Assembly (NCBI GenBank): GCA_002077065.1
Contig: NAJO01000005.1
Coordinates: forward strand, 744,001-808,000
Source of the DNA: Cryoendolithus antarcticus
Taxonomy: Eukaryota; Ascomycota; Dothideomycetes; Cladosporiales; Cladosporiaceae
Direction of reading: 5' to 3'
Length of the DNA: 64,000 nt
The notes below the pieces were generated by a model. It was not told where the DNA came from and ran no database searches. It saw nothing but the letters and a program-made list of their open reading frames with translations. Each line of letters starts with the position of its first letter. Within the stretch, counting starts at the first letter, position 1. Shown here one piece after another: positions 33,805-44,512 of this stretch. The position numbers and the translations under genes are program-made.

Positions 33805-34479
33805 ATGTCTCTGGGCGACACCTCCCAAAAGCTCATCGAGTCCGCTGCCCGGATCTCCTCCCTCCCCACGCTACCTCCCTATGCCACAACGCTAGTCCGC
33901 GCCATAACCCGAGAATCTCGAGACCTGGAACGCGACATTCAATCTCTTCTATCACCATATCGCTCTCAATCAAGTCAATCTCAGACTCCCGGGGGTGATA
34001 CGCAATTCAAATCCTCCTTCAACCCAGCAGATGACCCCGCCTTGGCAACGACATTAATGGTAAACCACGTCACCCTACGAAGAAACAAACGGTGTCTGCT
34101 AGCCTACCACCGGACTCGGATCGCTCATCTCGAGAAGAGTCTCTGGTCTGGCCTTCCTCTCACCCAGTCTTCGTCAGCACCGTCAAATCCCTCATCCCAA
34201 GAGTCCAATCTCACGCCCTCGGAATCGCTACTCGCATCCTCGCTGTCGTCGCTGTACTCCCAGCTTGGAGCGCAGTATCCTGACATCGACTTACTAGGGA
34301 GTATCACGCCACCGCGGGAGGTGTACGTGGAGATCCGGGTATTGAGGGAGGTCGGGGAGGTGCAAACGGAGTATGGGAGTTTGGTGCTGGGGAAGAATAG
34401 CGTGCATTTCGTCAGGCTTAGTGATGTTGAAGGTTTGATTAGGGGAGGGGTGGTGGAGGTTGTTGGGGAGGGTGGGTGA
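33805..34479 (+). CDS. PSF1: GINS complex subunit Psf1
   Basis: A single-exon protein of 224 aa beginning MSLGDTSQKLIESAARISSL. The N-terminal helical A-domain has the family motifs LPPYATTLVRAITRES and RRNKRCLLAYHRTRI, and the C-terminal B-domain is VYVEIRVLREVGEVQ followed by VHFVRLSDVEGLIRGGVV. Psf1 is one of four GINS subunits in the CMG replicative helicase and is needed for replication initiation and fork movement. A Ser/Pro-rich insert of ~35 residues (about 118-150) between the domains makes it slightly longer than the roughly 200-aa norm. Confidence 0.95.
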   Translation: MSLGDTSQKLIESAARISSLPTLPPYATTLVRAITRESRDLERDIQSLLSPYRSQSSQSQTPGGDTQFKSSFNPADDPALATTLMVNHVTLRRNKRCLLAYHRTRIAHLEKSLWSGLPLTQSSSAPSNPSSQESNLTPSESLLASSLSSLYSQLGAQYPDIDLLGSITPPREVYVEIRVLREVGEVQTEYGSLVLGKNSVHFVRLSDVEGLIRGGVVEVVGEGG

Positions 34480-34783
34480 GGGACGGTGGGCATGTGGGCC
34501 GAGATCTCTTGAACGGGAAAGTCATGAGGGTTTAGGCGGAGGCGCGGAAGCAAGCGTAGCGTGTGTGCAAAGTAAGCAATCTCACGGCGGTATGGAAAAT
34601 TAGAAAGCTAACGTGTTGTTAATAGTGTGGGTTGCTTGGTATCAAAACGTACGACAGCGATGCCACCCCGACGCTTGCTGAGCTACCACTATTTCCGATG
34701 CATAGAGATACCCAATCCACGACTTCCACCGCGAGCCAAGTAGACTCCATCGCTGCGTCCGCACACAGGGATCCAGGCAAAGT
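34480..34783. other. Convergent 3' intergenic region
   Basis: A short region between the ends of PSF1 and the sirtuin gene. Nothing beyond 3' flanking sequence is visible. Confidence 0.5.
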
Positions 34784-36931
34784 TCAATTCAGCATCGCAT
34801 CCACACTCATGCGCTTCCTCCTCTTCTCTGGACTTGAGAGCTCGACCTCATCTGCATACTTCTGACTCGGCAGGCAATTATTCCTCGGATCGCTCGGCGA
34901 AAGTGGCGATAGTGTATCAGACATGTTGCTCACTTCAGCCAGCTTCGACGGGACCTTCGTAGGTGATCCGGACAGCTTCTTGTCGCTCTTCGCGGCTATT
35001 GAGGCGGACTTTGAAACCGAGAATGCCGAGGTGATGGCCTGAGTGTTCTTCGATTTCTGCGGTTGCGCTTTCGATGCCTTGACTTTGCCGGTCGTCTTGG
35101 GCTGCGACTTCGAGGCTTTGATGTACTTGACGTTGGTCTGCTTCTTCTTCGGCTGTGCTGGTGCCTTCTTCGCTTTCGACGATGCCTTCTCCGCTTTCTG
35201 CCCTGGTTTGAAGCGATCGTTGAATGACGGCACTGCAGTACCGTCTGGTGAGCCTTTGTTTGATTTTGAAGGGGTGAGGAGACCGGACTGCGCCGAAGTA
35301 TTCGCGACTGCGATACTATCACTGTCGGAATGCTCCACGCTGGGCATGATGGATGATGAGCGGCTCGTGAGAGGGCTGTATTCCGGACTTTGTGACAGCA
35401 AGCGAGGTCGGTGCGGTGTACTTGGCTCGGTCGGAGGAGGTTTGAAGCTGTTGTTGTAGCATCCCTCTTCCACGGGCTCGGCCTCCAATGCAGTCAATGA
35501 TCTCGCTTTTGAAGGCAATACCACCGAGCCCTTCTTCGCATCTGCCTCCTTGAGCACATCCTCATCGCTAATGTTGTCGACCTCGGAGTCGGTCTGCGGA
35601 TCATCCCATCGGCGAAGTGCAGCTTCCTTCGCCACTGCATCTGCTGGTCCCTTCACAATCAGGTCAAAGCAGTCGGCGAATTGAGGTCCAGCTGGCGGCT
35701 CTTCATTGCTGATCCAGATAGCCATGCCATCTTTTCGATCGCGCACCATCGCACACATCTCGCGCGTGATTCTTTGAATGCCCGGGACCTTCAAAGTTGT
35801 GCCGACTACAATCACCGCGTCTGGCCTGCGGCGGAGATCGTCGCTTGCCACTCTGCCGATTGCTTCGTCATCCGGATTGTGCTCGTTGTACAGCACCATG
35901 CGAGGACGTAAGCGGCCGATGCCGTGACTTCGCTTTCCCTCTCCGACTGTCCGCCGCATGTCATGCTCCTCGCAGGATGTGCAGAGCGGTGCAATTGGTC
36001 CATCAAATAAGTCCGCATCCAAGTCCGAGAGATGTTGGCATTTTGAGCAGACCATCTTATCCAGGCCACCGTGCAACTGGACCGTCTTCGGCCATTTGCC
36101 ACTCTCATCTTTCCGGAGCGGCACAGCTGTGCTAAGGGGCTCTAGTGACGTGTCGATGCCGTCCACATTCTGCGAGTACAGTCGCAGTAATCTGCCCTCG
36201 TGCGCTAGAGTAGCAAGCATGTGGTGGAAGGCAGTGGGCTTCGCGCCTTTCGTCATGCGCGACATGCTGCTGACCATGCTGTGGAATGATGAGGTGGAGG
36301 TATCATCGCGGTAGACAGACGCGTCAAACAGGTCCTTGCCAGAGCCCTTCATCTTGTGCTCGTTCTTTAGGCTGCTGAAGAGTCCGGTAGATGATCGAAA
36401 ATCAGGTACTGCAATCACGTTAGCATGATATTCATGGAGGGAACTGTGTGATGACCTACTGCCAGCAGACACCGAGATCCCAGCCCCAGCAATTACGACG
36501 ATCTTCCTCCTCTTGTGTATCACTTGTAGTAATCTGTTCAAGTGCTCCTGTTCTGACTGCTTGACGTGCGTCTTACACAGGTTCAATCGTTCTGTCGTGC
36601 GCTCACGCGTCTCGACGCGTCGCCGCTTGGCAGGAGGTTGACCGTCTGACAGCATAGAAGAGTCCATCGCATCTGGTGCTGGTGAGCCAGTCATCGAGCT
36701 GTCCTGTGATCGTGGCGGTGTAGGTAGGATGTGTGACAGGTTTCGGCGTCGCGATGTGGTGCGGGGCAGTATGTTGGACAATGCATCGCGAAGCTCGGCT
36801 GGTGGTGAAGGACTTCGTGACAGGGATGAAAGTGGGGAGGAGCCGCGCGAGGGTGAGGAAGGCACGCTGCTGAGCGAGGAGTCGCTGCCGTCGAACATCT
36901 CCATTGCGGCTATCTCCGCTCCAACCAACAT
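34784..36931 (-). CDS. HST4: NAD-dependent protein deacetylase, Hst3/Hst4 class
   Basis: Two exons, 36931-36460 and 36408-34784, give 698 aa. The sirtuin fold includes VVIAGAGISVSAG, then IPDFRSSTGLF after splicing, SQNVDGID, the catalytic His270 in VQLHGGLD, a zinc site with paired CxxC (CSKCQ and CTSCE), RPRMVLYNE and VVGTTLKVPG. The last motif and the long Ser/Lys-rich C-terminus are typical of Hst3/Hst4, which remove acetyl from histone H3 Lys56 after replication. The 51-nt intron (36409-36459, GTAGGT donor, GCTAAC branch, GCAG acceptor) is in frame and stop-free. An unspliced reading would insert 17 residues within the NAD-binding loop. The N-terminal ~120 residues are Ser/Pro-rich with a basic KRRRVETR stretch. 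Confidence 0.94.
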   Translation of the reverse strand: MLVGAEIAAMEMFDGSDSSLSSVPSSPSRGSSPLSSLSRSPSPPAELRDALSNILPRTTSRRRNLSHILPTPPRSQDSSMTGSPAPDAMDSSMLSDGQPPAKRRRVETRERTTERLNLCKTHVKQSEQEHLNRLLQVIHKRRKIVVIAGAGISVSAGSRSSHSSLHEYHANVIAVPDFRSSTGLFSSLKNEHKMKGSGKDLFDASVYRDDTSTSSFHSMVSSMSRMTKGAKPTAFHHMLATLAHEGRLLRLYSQNVDGIDTSLEPLSTAVPLRKDESGKWPKTVQLHGGLDKMVCSKCQHLSDLDADLFDGPIAPLCTSCEEHDMRRTVGEGKRSHGIGRLRPRMVLYNEHNPDDEAIGRVASDDLRRRPDAVIVVGTTLKVPGIQRITREMCAMVRDRKDGMAIWISNEEPPAGPQFADCFDLIVKGPADAVAKEAALRRWDDPQTDSEVDNISDEDVLKEADAKKGSVVLPSKARSLTALEAEPVEEGCYNNSFKPPPTEPSTPHRPRLLSQSPEYSPLTSRSSSIMPSVEHSDSDSIAVANTSAQSGLLTPSKSNKGSPDGTAVPSFNDRFKPGQKAEKASSKAKKAPAQPKKKQTNVKYIKASKSQPKTTGKVKASKAQPQKSKNTQAITSAFSVSKSASIAAKSDKKLSGSPTKVPSKLAEVSNMSDTLSPLSPSDPRNNCLPSQKYADEVELSSPEKRRKRMSVDAMLN

Positions 36932-37669
36932 CGCGATCTTCTCGTGCTCCAGGCTGAGGCTACCGCTGTGCTAGCAAATAATTGCAGTGCTCGACTGCGC
37001 TTCCAAAAAAATGCTGCTATGCCTTTAGCGGCACTGCATGTCGAGTCGGTGGTGACGAATGCGTCGGAAGGTGCGAAGGGCTGGCTAGAAGTATCTCGCG
37101 TGGTGGAGGTCGGTGTCGCGTCAATACAACAATAGTATATAACGCTATTGATGTGTTGAAGGATCGCACGACGCGTATTGATTGTCGCGCGCGTGTGTCG
37201 TCGGGGTGTTGGTAGGGAATGGGTGCGACGATGGGTGAAGTGTGAGGTGGAGGCTGGCCTGCATCGCTTTGTGCAGTTCTCGGCACGCTTCCTCCGTCCC
37301 GCTACCAAAACAATGGAGTAAACACAATCGCAGATGGCGATTTCTACGAACACGCTATTCGCAGCTTTGAAGGTAGGAACTACCTGTCGATAAATGCATA
37401 CCTCCGCGTACTGATTGTGACATCCTCCTCGTCGTCGACGTTGCCAGCACGGTCGTCATGGACATGCATCTGGTATGCAATGTCGCCGGCAGTCGCAGGA
37501 CGGGAGGCTCCACTCGCCCTTCCCCACAGAGCCAGTGCGCTGGGTCCAACTGCTGACTGTTCTTTCGAGTTTCGACGCTCACGACTGGCCAGCCTCAGTA
37601 CATAGACATGCAGGCTCTCGAATCAGAGGCGCCGCATAGCACAATCTTCCGAGATGTGACGTTCTCACC
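36932..37669. other. Divergent promoter region
   Basis: This is shared upstream sequence of the sirtuin (minus) and MED16 (plus). An AT-rich TATATAACG stretch lies near 37135. No additional gene is supported. Confidence 0.5.
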
Positions 37670-40618
37670 ATGCCTCTCATAATGGACAACACCGATATTA
37701 CGGACGCCGTGATGGCCGACATCCAGATCCCATCCGCTTCGATGATGGACTCGATGGACGACCTCTTCGGCGAGCCCACCAATCTCGTGGTCCAGGCCCC
37801 TCTTCTTCCCGGTCCACCGCCACCGGCTGAGCTGGTACTGCGCATCGCAGAAATGCAGAGGTCCGGTTGCTGCACGTGAGTCGAACTTGCCTCTCGAGAT
37901 CGCGAAGTCCGGGAAAGTAATGTTGATCGTGGCAGGAAGCTAGCTTGGTGCAATAACGGCTGTATTGCGCGCATCTCTCCCGATGGCGGGCAAGTCACCT
38001 TCCATGTGACGATGGAAGACGCTTCTACCAGGGCGCAACGAGTGTCGGACGCTTCGTCGCATCCTCTTATCGCGCAACCTGGAAGCAAGTTTGTCCACCT
38101 TCAGTTCACTTCACTGGGTCAAGAACTGGCTGTAGTCGACTCAGTGGGCAATGTCCTGGTCTTCACCGGCACGACTGGTCTTGGACGCATGAGCATCGTA
38201 CCGACCGACGTCGGTGGTGAAACAGCAGGTAGTCCTAGTGACCTAGATGGAGTCGTGGGCGCGTACTGGCTGCCTCAGTGGCCTATGGACTTCCGGGTAG
38301 GGGAGCAACTCCGACTCAGTCGCTCTTTCGTATCCTGACTTGAGACGCAGATTCCCTACGTGGGCCCAGCAATCAAGTCTGACGGCACGTGGTCTACGAA
38401 ATTACACTATCGCGACCAGCAAGCGCCGCGACTCCACCATCCGGTGGATGGCAAGACAGCTCTTCTCCATGTGACTCGAAACGCGTTACTCACTTTGTGC
38501 TATCAGCATGCTACGACAGGATGGGGCACAACTTCGACCACACTCGAGACGCTGTCAACTCTTGACGAGAAACTATCACATGCGGCATTCTGCCAGTGAG
38601 TATCCCTGACACCTTTCTTGCGCGGACAGCTCCATCTGACGTTCTTGCTTGCTAGACAGGATGATAAGCTCCTACTGGTTACCCATGACCTGAGGCGTCA
38701 TTTGCGAGTGTACACCGTCACTATTGACTGGAACAGTACGCAAGGGAAGGATCAGCATCGCCAAGGCACTTTTCGAATTGTGCCATCGCTACAGATCGCA
38801 CATATCGTCAGCCTAGAGTACATCGCTCCACAACACTCAGAGGGCACTCTGCTCACTTCGCTACGCATCATTCCACCTCTGTTAGCATTTACAGAACCTA
38901 GCTTCACGTCGTACGCGACTGTAGTGGCCATATATGCTCAGGCTACGTACCCAGCGGACCCGACGCAGCAACATGAATCATTCACTACGATATGTCGGTG
39001 GCATCTCGAAGAGTTGGCTCAAGCTCTACATCCTAGTTTTGCGAAGCTCCAGAAACGAGCGGCTCCACCAGTGACACTGCCGAACAAGAAGATCTTACGA
39101 CAACAGCCGGACTTGGTCACAGCTAAGGTTGTTCTCACGATGCAGTCCCTGAATCACGATACACTGATTGCATTCGGAGCCAGCGATGGGACAGTTGAGT
39201 ACAGAGATCGTGAAACGTGGAACATCGCTGCGCCAGCATTCGGCGATACTACCACGGTGATGAGTCTGCCACAAGCCGGGTTTGAGTTCTCGCCATCTCT
39301 CGAGCATAGCGTCCACATCGCGTGTAATACAGACTGCGCGTATATGATCGCAGGCGGCGTCGATCAGAAGCTGAGATGCAAGCCTGCGGCCTTGCGCTAC
39401 GGTTGGCAGGCCATTGATGACGGTATCCTCGACATCAGCGGCATGCATGAGACTGCGGTTGCCTGTGTCGCGCGTGAACATACTCTGCTTACCCACCACA
39501 ACAACGCCTCGGCTCTTGAGCTCTTTGCTCTTCTACCAACAGACCTAGCTTCGGAGTATCGTCGCCACCTCTTCTTCGACATTACGCGAGCCCTGACTCG
39601 TGCCCATGATCTCTGCTCGCTCGACGAAAAGACCAAACAGCGGATGCTCCTTGGCGATAACTACATTATCCGCTGCCTTGGCGCACAGCTGTCCCTGGTG
39701 CCCTCTTCAGACGCCCAACCCGGACTTGGCGGGCAACTAGCTTGGTTGGTGCTCAATGCAAAGCATGCTCACTTCGCGCTCTTCTCTTCCTGCTCGGGCG
39801 CTTCTCCTCCCGGTCCAGCGACATTGCACTCCCTGCGTGGCCTAGCGATCTGGTCGCTAGAGCTCTTCACGGCTTCGCTCGCAGCACTGTACACCGTCCA
39901 CTCTGCGCTTGCATCCAAACCGGGCGAAGCTCCAGCTGCAGCTGTCCAACTGCACGTAGCCTCTTCCTCCTCACCCCTGCTACATCTACTTCTGTGCTCG
40001 TACCCCCGTACACTCCTCCGCTATCTCGCCCTGGCACTTACGAGATACTTCAAGCTCGTCGCCTCATCTCTGCCCAGCTCTCCCTCGCTACCGATCAAGA
40101 CTGAGCTGCTCGAGACCATTTCGAAGATTAAGACTTTGCCTTTCCGCCTCGAGATACTGGCTGCGCCAAATGGATTACTTGGAGAGGTTGATCGGGCTGT
40201 GGGCGAAGCCTATACCGCCGCTGCAGTCGGACCCCGCGAGCGAAGTGAAGTGGAGCTGGCTATGCTCCTATCACCGGCACCGGACCTGCCGGCAGCCATG
40301 ACAGGCGCCTTGGAGAGCATTTGGACGAAGGTTGTACCGAAGTATCTCGGCGAGATGGATCTCGGTGCGCTATATTTCTTCGATGCTACCGGATTGACGA
40401 TACAGTCACGCGGAATGACTGGGACCGGGGCCAAGCGGAAAATAGACGTTCTTACCAAATTGCCTATCACAGGGGAAACGGTGAGGACGTGTAGACGGTG
40501 CAGCAGCATTATGGATGACTTCGTCACGACTGCCGAGGGTCTGAGGGAGATGGGAGGCTTCTGGAAGGCGATTGCGAGTAGAATGTGCGTATGCGGAGGG
40601 TCCTGGTGGGTTGGGTGA
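37670..40618 (+). CDS. MED16: Mediator complex subunit 16
   Basis: Four exons, 37670-37875, 37936-38296, 38351-38595 and 38656-40618, give 924 aa. The introns are 60, 54 and 60 nt, all GT-AG. Splicing reconstructs motifs typical of Med16: CTKLAWCNNGCIARISPDG, then YWLPQWPMDFRIPYVGPAIK, then AFCQQDDKLLLVTHDLRR. The N-terminal half is a WD40-like propeller. The C-terminus has the family's Cys pairs CRRCSS and CVCGGSW, likely a zinc site. Med16 is a tail-module subunit that links gene-specific activators to RNA polymerase II. The ATG at 37670 (MPLIMDNTDI) is used; 37682 is an alternative four codons downstream. Confidence 0.93.
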
Positions 40619-40952
40619 TGGCATCGTCATGCTCTTCTCCGGAGATCTGATCCACTGCCTACGCTCCTCTAGGCTCACCCTGCGTAATGAAGTCTAGCAT
40701 GCAGCGCTACTGAGAGACGAGACGCGCCGTTCTCCTCATGGAAGCTGTAGAGTGGTTCTACGCTGATGTGGTGGACGTGGTATAAGCACTACCTTTAGTC
40801 CAGAGACCTGGAGAAAGAGCATGTTGCCTGGGCAAACTCTAGCATAGAATCTCTGGCAGTCGTGTATTGGCCACACTGAATGAAACAACACAACCAACTT
40901 TCCGTCTCGGATCGATTGAATGATATGCACACGTAACACTATTTATATTCTC
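40619..40952. other. Convergent 3' intergenic region
   Basis: This lies between the ends of MED16 (plus) and the CsbD-like gene (minus). AT-rich sequence near 40930-40960 fits 3' UTR. No gene is supported. Confidence 0.5.
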
Positions 40953-41290
40953 TCACGTCTCCTTGCTCACGGCTCCCTCTTTCTCCATGCCCTCACAGCC
41001 CGCGACTTTGCCTGCAATCTCCTCAGCCTTGCCATACCCATCTTTCGCCGGGTCCCGGTTCGCCGATGCCGTCTTCATAGCATCGATGCCAGCGCTTTTG
41101 TCGGTCTCCGCGGATGACTGCCAGGAGGTGTTGCCTGTAACGGACCCAATCACGGACTACAAGGGTTAGCGATTGTACTCGGACATGGACGAAGGGTGCG
41201 AGGGGAAGCGCGTACCTCTGCAGCGCCTTTGACGTATTGGGCGTGGCCGCCGATGAGGGATGGCTGCTGGGAACTAGAGTCGGAGGACAT
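40953..41290 (-). CDS. CsbD-like stress protein / cruciform DNA-binding family
   Basis: Two exons, 41290-41216 and 41156-40953, with a 59-nt intron (41157-41215, GTACGC donor, GCTAAC branch, GTAG acceptor), give only 92 aa. The spliced protein reads MSSDSSSQQPSLIGGHAQYV, then KGAAESVIGSVTGN, and further on GYGKAEEIAGKVAGCEGM. Small, Gly/Ala-rich helical repeats of this kind mark the CsbD-like group. Fungal members are often annotated as mismatched-base-pair and cruciform-DNA recognition proteins (Hmp1). They are usually abundant under stress. The molecular role here is inferred from resemblance only. Confidence 0.85.
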
Positions 41291-41614
41291 CGTGGGCTGT
41301 TCGGTGGCTGGGATAGTTGGCTCTGGGAGGCGATTTTGAATATGATAGATGCCGCTGATTTCGATGGATTTTGGACTTGACAAGGGAGGTGCTGTTTCGG
41401 AGCTTTCGAATCGTTTTGAGATTCGCCTCCATCCAAATGTCGAATGCCCATTGACTATGATGTCAGTCTTGCTCGCGCATCGGCCACGATCCCCACAATT
41501 CCCCGCGATTGCGAGACTATCGACCTCGTTGCGCATATGCAGCAGCGGCCAAGCATGTCATCAGTCCGATTTCACCAGTGTGATTTAACAGACTGTCCGC
41601 GTGAAGTGCGCACT

Positions 41615-42803
41615 TCAGAAGTACTTTCTCGACTGCTCTGGCCCCAGATGCGCAGCCAAAGCCGGATCGATGTTGCTCACCGACTGCCGGCCGTTGAACG
41701 CTGGCGAGCCCGACATATGTGCTATTGGCGCTGAGCTGGAAGCGGACGAACCGTACATGTTGCGCAGTCCTCCTTCGCCAGTGTCGACAGTTTGTATGGA
41801 CGAGAGGCTTGGCGCTCGACGCTTTTGCGACTCGGGTGATCCGCCAATAGGTGGGGATGTCCAGGTAGGGGCAGCCATGTCGCCGTGACCAGAACTACGT
41901 TGTTTGCTTGCTGGGCGTGGCCGCTCATTACTGTCTTGCAGCGAATTGGTAGCTTGCTGGCTCTCAAACATTTGCCGTCGTTCTAGCCACCATCGTGACA
42001 GTGCTTGGTCCCCATTGAGTGGCTGATGATTCCACTCTGCGGTCTTTGCTGAGTAGGGCATGTCTGCGTACTTCTTCTGCAATGAGATTGCCAGGTCATC
42101 GTTCGACTGGCCGGGCAGGCCGTCCGATCCGTGAAGCCGTGCCAGCGTCTGATAGAGTGCCACTTCTGTAGCAACTAATCGACCTTCGAGGATCGACAAA
42201 TAGCCTACTTGCGGTCCTCGTTGCCGGGCTTCGGGGTAGTGACAGTCTACCCGGGCATCGATACAATGTGTACATGATGGTCTGCTTAGATTAGTCTGAT
42301 GACAGTGTCACATCACCTGGATATTTGCGTACAATCTTCTGTCGCACTACACACTATGTCAGTCAATGTTTGTAAAATGGGTATTGCGGTCCTTAGTAGC
42401 GCTCGAGACGAGTGCACTTTCCAAGCCTCGCTTGCGATGTACAGCCGGAGGGTGACGACTGCGCTTTGCGATGTGGATCATAAGGTGGCCGTCCATGTTA
42501 ACGACAGCGACACGGTCCACGACAACTGCATGCCGCTGCTGTGGATGCTCTGACTCCACCACACCGGAGCATGGACATGTCGGATAACGACAAGGAGAAG
42601 CATCGCACCGACTCACCTTCGTCTTCCGCCTTCTACACACCTCGCAAGAAAGTGGGTTCAGCTCGCCGGCGCCATTCTGGAGCTTCTCGTCAGCACGTCG
42701 CAGTCAGAGCCATTGGCATATGCACACTCACATTACCACCGTTGTGTTGATGCTGAGCAAAAGCTTCCGTTGCCATGGCCTGCATGTTGGCACTCGGTGT
42801 CAT
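41615..42803 (-). CDS. Short Zn2Cys6 DNA-binding protein, five-part gene with micro-exon
   Basis: The best model has four exons, 42803-42732, 42676-42617, 42346-42333 and 42284-41615, giving 271 aa. The introns are 55, 270 and 48 nt. The splices assemble a zinc cluster Cys35-X2-Cys38-X6-Cys45-X7-Cys53-X2-Cys56-X6-Cys63. Exon 2 ends CEVCRRRKTK, the 14-nt exon supplies CDRR and part of Phe49, and the last exon begins RPSCTHCIDARVDCHYPEAR. After the cluster come GPQVGYLSILEGRLVATEVA, a short helix, and a Ser/Pro/Gln-rich tail. There is no fungal_trans domain, so this is a small regulator. The terminal exon is clear. The micro-exon model is inference, supported by phase, GT-AG sites, branch sites (TTGACTGAC, GACTAAT) and the restored cysteine spacing. 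It is divergent from the dehydrogenase at 43069, 265 bp away. Confidence 0.75.
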
Positions 42804-43068
42804 GTCAGTCCATCGGACGAGGTGTGTCCGAGTGTGAGGTGCACAGAAACGACGTTGGCAGACGGAAGGCGCCAACCGCCGAGGACGAGGGGAAGAATTC
42901 GATGCTCGATGCGCGGCATGTGTTCGCTTTGCACATTAGCTCACTGTGCGTGGGGATGATATAAGGCTCGCTGATGAGCCGCATGACGATGAAGGTAACA
43001 TTCTAGAGTATTGCCGGGGCGCTGCTACTTTCACACTCATTCTCTTTCTCTCGTCGCATTGTTTTAAG

Positions 43069-44246
43069 ATGTCTCCTCACGCAGTCTCAGAGCTCAAGAC
43101 CTACTCAATAGCTAACATCCCAGCCGATGGCATTGGACCCGAAGTCATCAGCGCCGGTGTAGAAGTGCTCAAATGTCTCAGCGAGGCATCTGGATCCTAT
43201 AAGATCGAATTCGAGGACTACGACTGGAGCTCGGAGACTTACAAGCAGACTGGTGGCTACATACCCGAAGGCGGTCTCGATAGCCTCAAGAAGCATGATG
43301 CTATCTTCTTTGGAGCCGTAGGAGCACCTGATGTGCCCGATCACATCTCCCTGTGGGGACTGAGGCTAGCGATATGTCAGGTATGCACTTACGACTCCCA
43401 AAGCTTTCGATTGAGGTCCTTGCTGACAACTATCTCCAGCCCTTCCAACAGTACGCCAACGTCCGGCCCACCAAGATACTTCGCGGCACCACCTCCCCTC
43501 TTCGCAACGCCAAGACTGGCGACCTAGACTGGGTGATCATCCGCGAAAACTCTGAGGGCGAGTATGCCGGTCAAGGCGGCCGTTCCCACCGCGGCCTGCC
43601 CTGGGAAACTGCCACAGAAGTATCAATCTTCACACGCCACTGCGTTGAGCGTCTGATCCGATTCGCGTTCGAAATCGCGCAAAAGCGGCCGAAGAAGCAC
43701 ATCACTGTCGTCACGAAGTCGAATGCGCAAAGGAACGGAATGGTGATGTGGGATGAGGTTGCAGGAATCGTGGCGAAGGACTTTCCGGACGTGAAGGTCG
43801 AGAAGATGTTGGTGGATGCTATGACCTGCCGGATGGTGCTGCAGCCTAATTCGCTAGACACGATTGTCGCCACCAACCTTCACGCCGACATCCTGTCCGA
43901 TCTCGCGGCCGCTTTGGCAGGGAGCATCGGGATAGCACCGACGTCGAATCTGGATCCCACGCGAGAGCATCCGAGCATGTTCGAGCCGATTCATGGTTCT
44001 GCGTTTGACATCACAGGCAAAGGTGTCGCGAATCCGGTTGGTACTTTCTGGACTGCTGCTGAGATGTTGCGATGGCTCGGCGAGGAGGAAGCGGCCGACC
44101 GGTTACTGGAGTGCGTGGAGAACGTGTGTGAGAGGAAGGTTGTTACGAGGGATCTTGGGGGTACTGCGGGAACGAAGGAGGTTACTGCTGCAGTATGTGA
44201 AGAGATCCGGAAGTCATATTCGGGTAAGAAGGTTGCGGAGGCGTGA
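43069..44246 (+). CDS. Tartrate dehydrogenase/decarboxylase-type (isopropylmalate dehydrogenase family)
   Basis: Two exons, 43069-43380 and 43440-44246, with a 59-nt intron (GTATGC donor, CTCCAG acceptor), give 372 aa. It belongs to the NAD(P)-dependent beta-decarboxylating dehydrogenases. Visible are the N-terminal IPADGIGPEVI, the LWGLRLAICQPFQQYANVRP substrate region across the splice, VIIRENSEGEYAGQGG, the Lys region VTKSNAQRNGM, the metal-binding ATNLHADILSDL and the NAD-binding MFEPIHGSAFDITGKGVANP. The GLRL-Q-ANVRPTKIL pattern fits tartrate/D-malate dehydrogenases better than leucine-pathway isopropylmalate dehydrogenase. The likely substrates are tartrate or D-malate, with Mg/Mn and NAD; the exact substrate is not proven by sequence. 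Confidence 0.9.
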
Positions 44247-44512
44247 AACAAGCGAAGAATGTTGCGCTGAGTGCAACCGGGCCTTCCTAGAGCAATTGAC
44301 TTCCGTGAACTATCGCAATGACGCTGGAGAGGCATCATCTCTTGAGCAGTGGTGAAGCGAAACTTGACATTACGACGGTATCTTAGATCGATCCAACATG
44401 ACATAGCTGCCACTAACATCCAAGATGCGCCCATGCATCTGTACACAAGATTCCAGCCCACTGCACCAATGCCTCACATTTGTTCGCGTGTTGTCCCCCC
44501 AGCAGATTGGGC

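Noticed and set aside
42359..42640. Read-through of the zinc-cluster exon (CRRRKTKVSRCDASPC) as a separate Cys-rich protein
   Set aside because: The GTGAGT after CRRRKTK is a proper donor, and the read-through sequence does not give Zn2Cys6 spacing.
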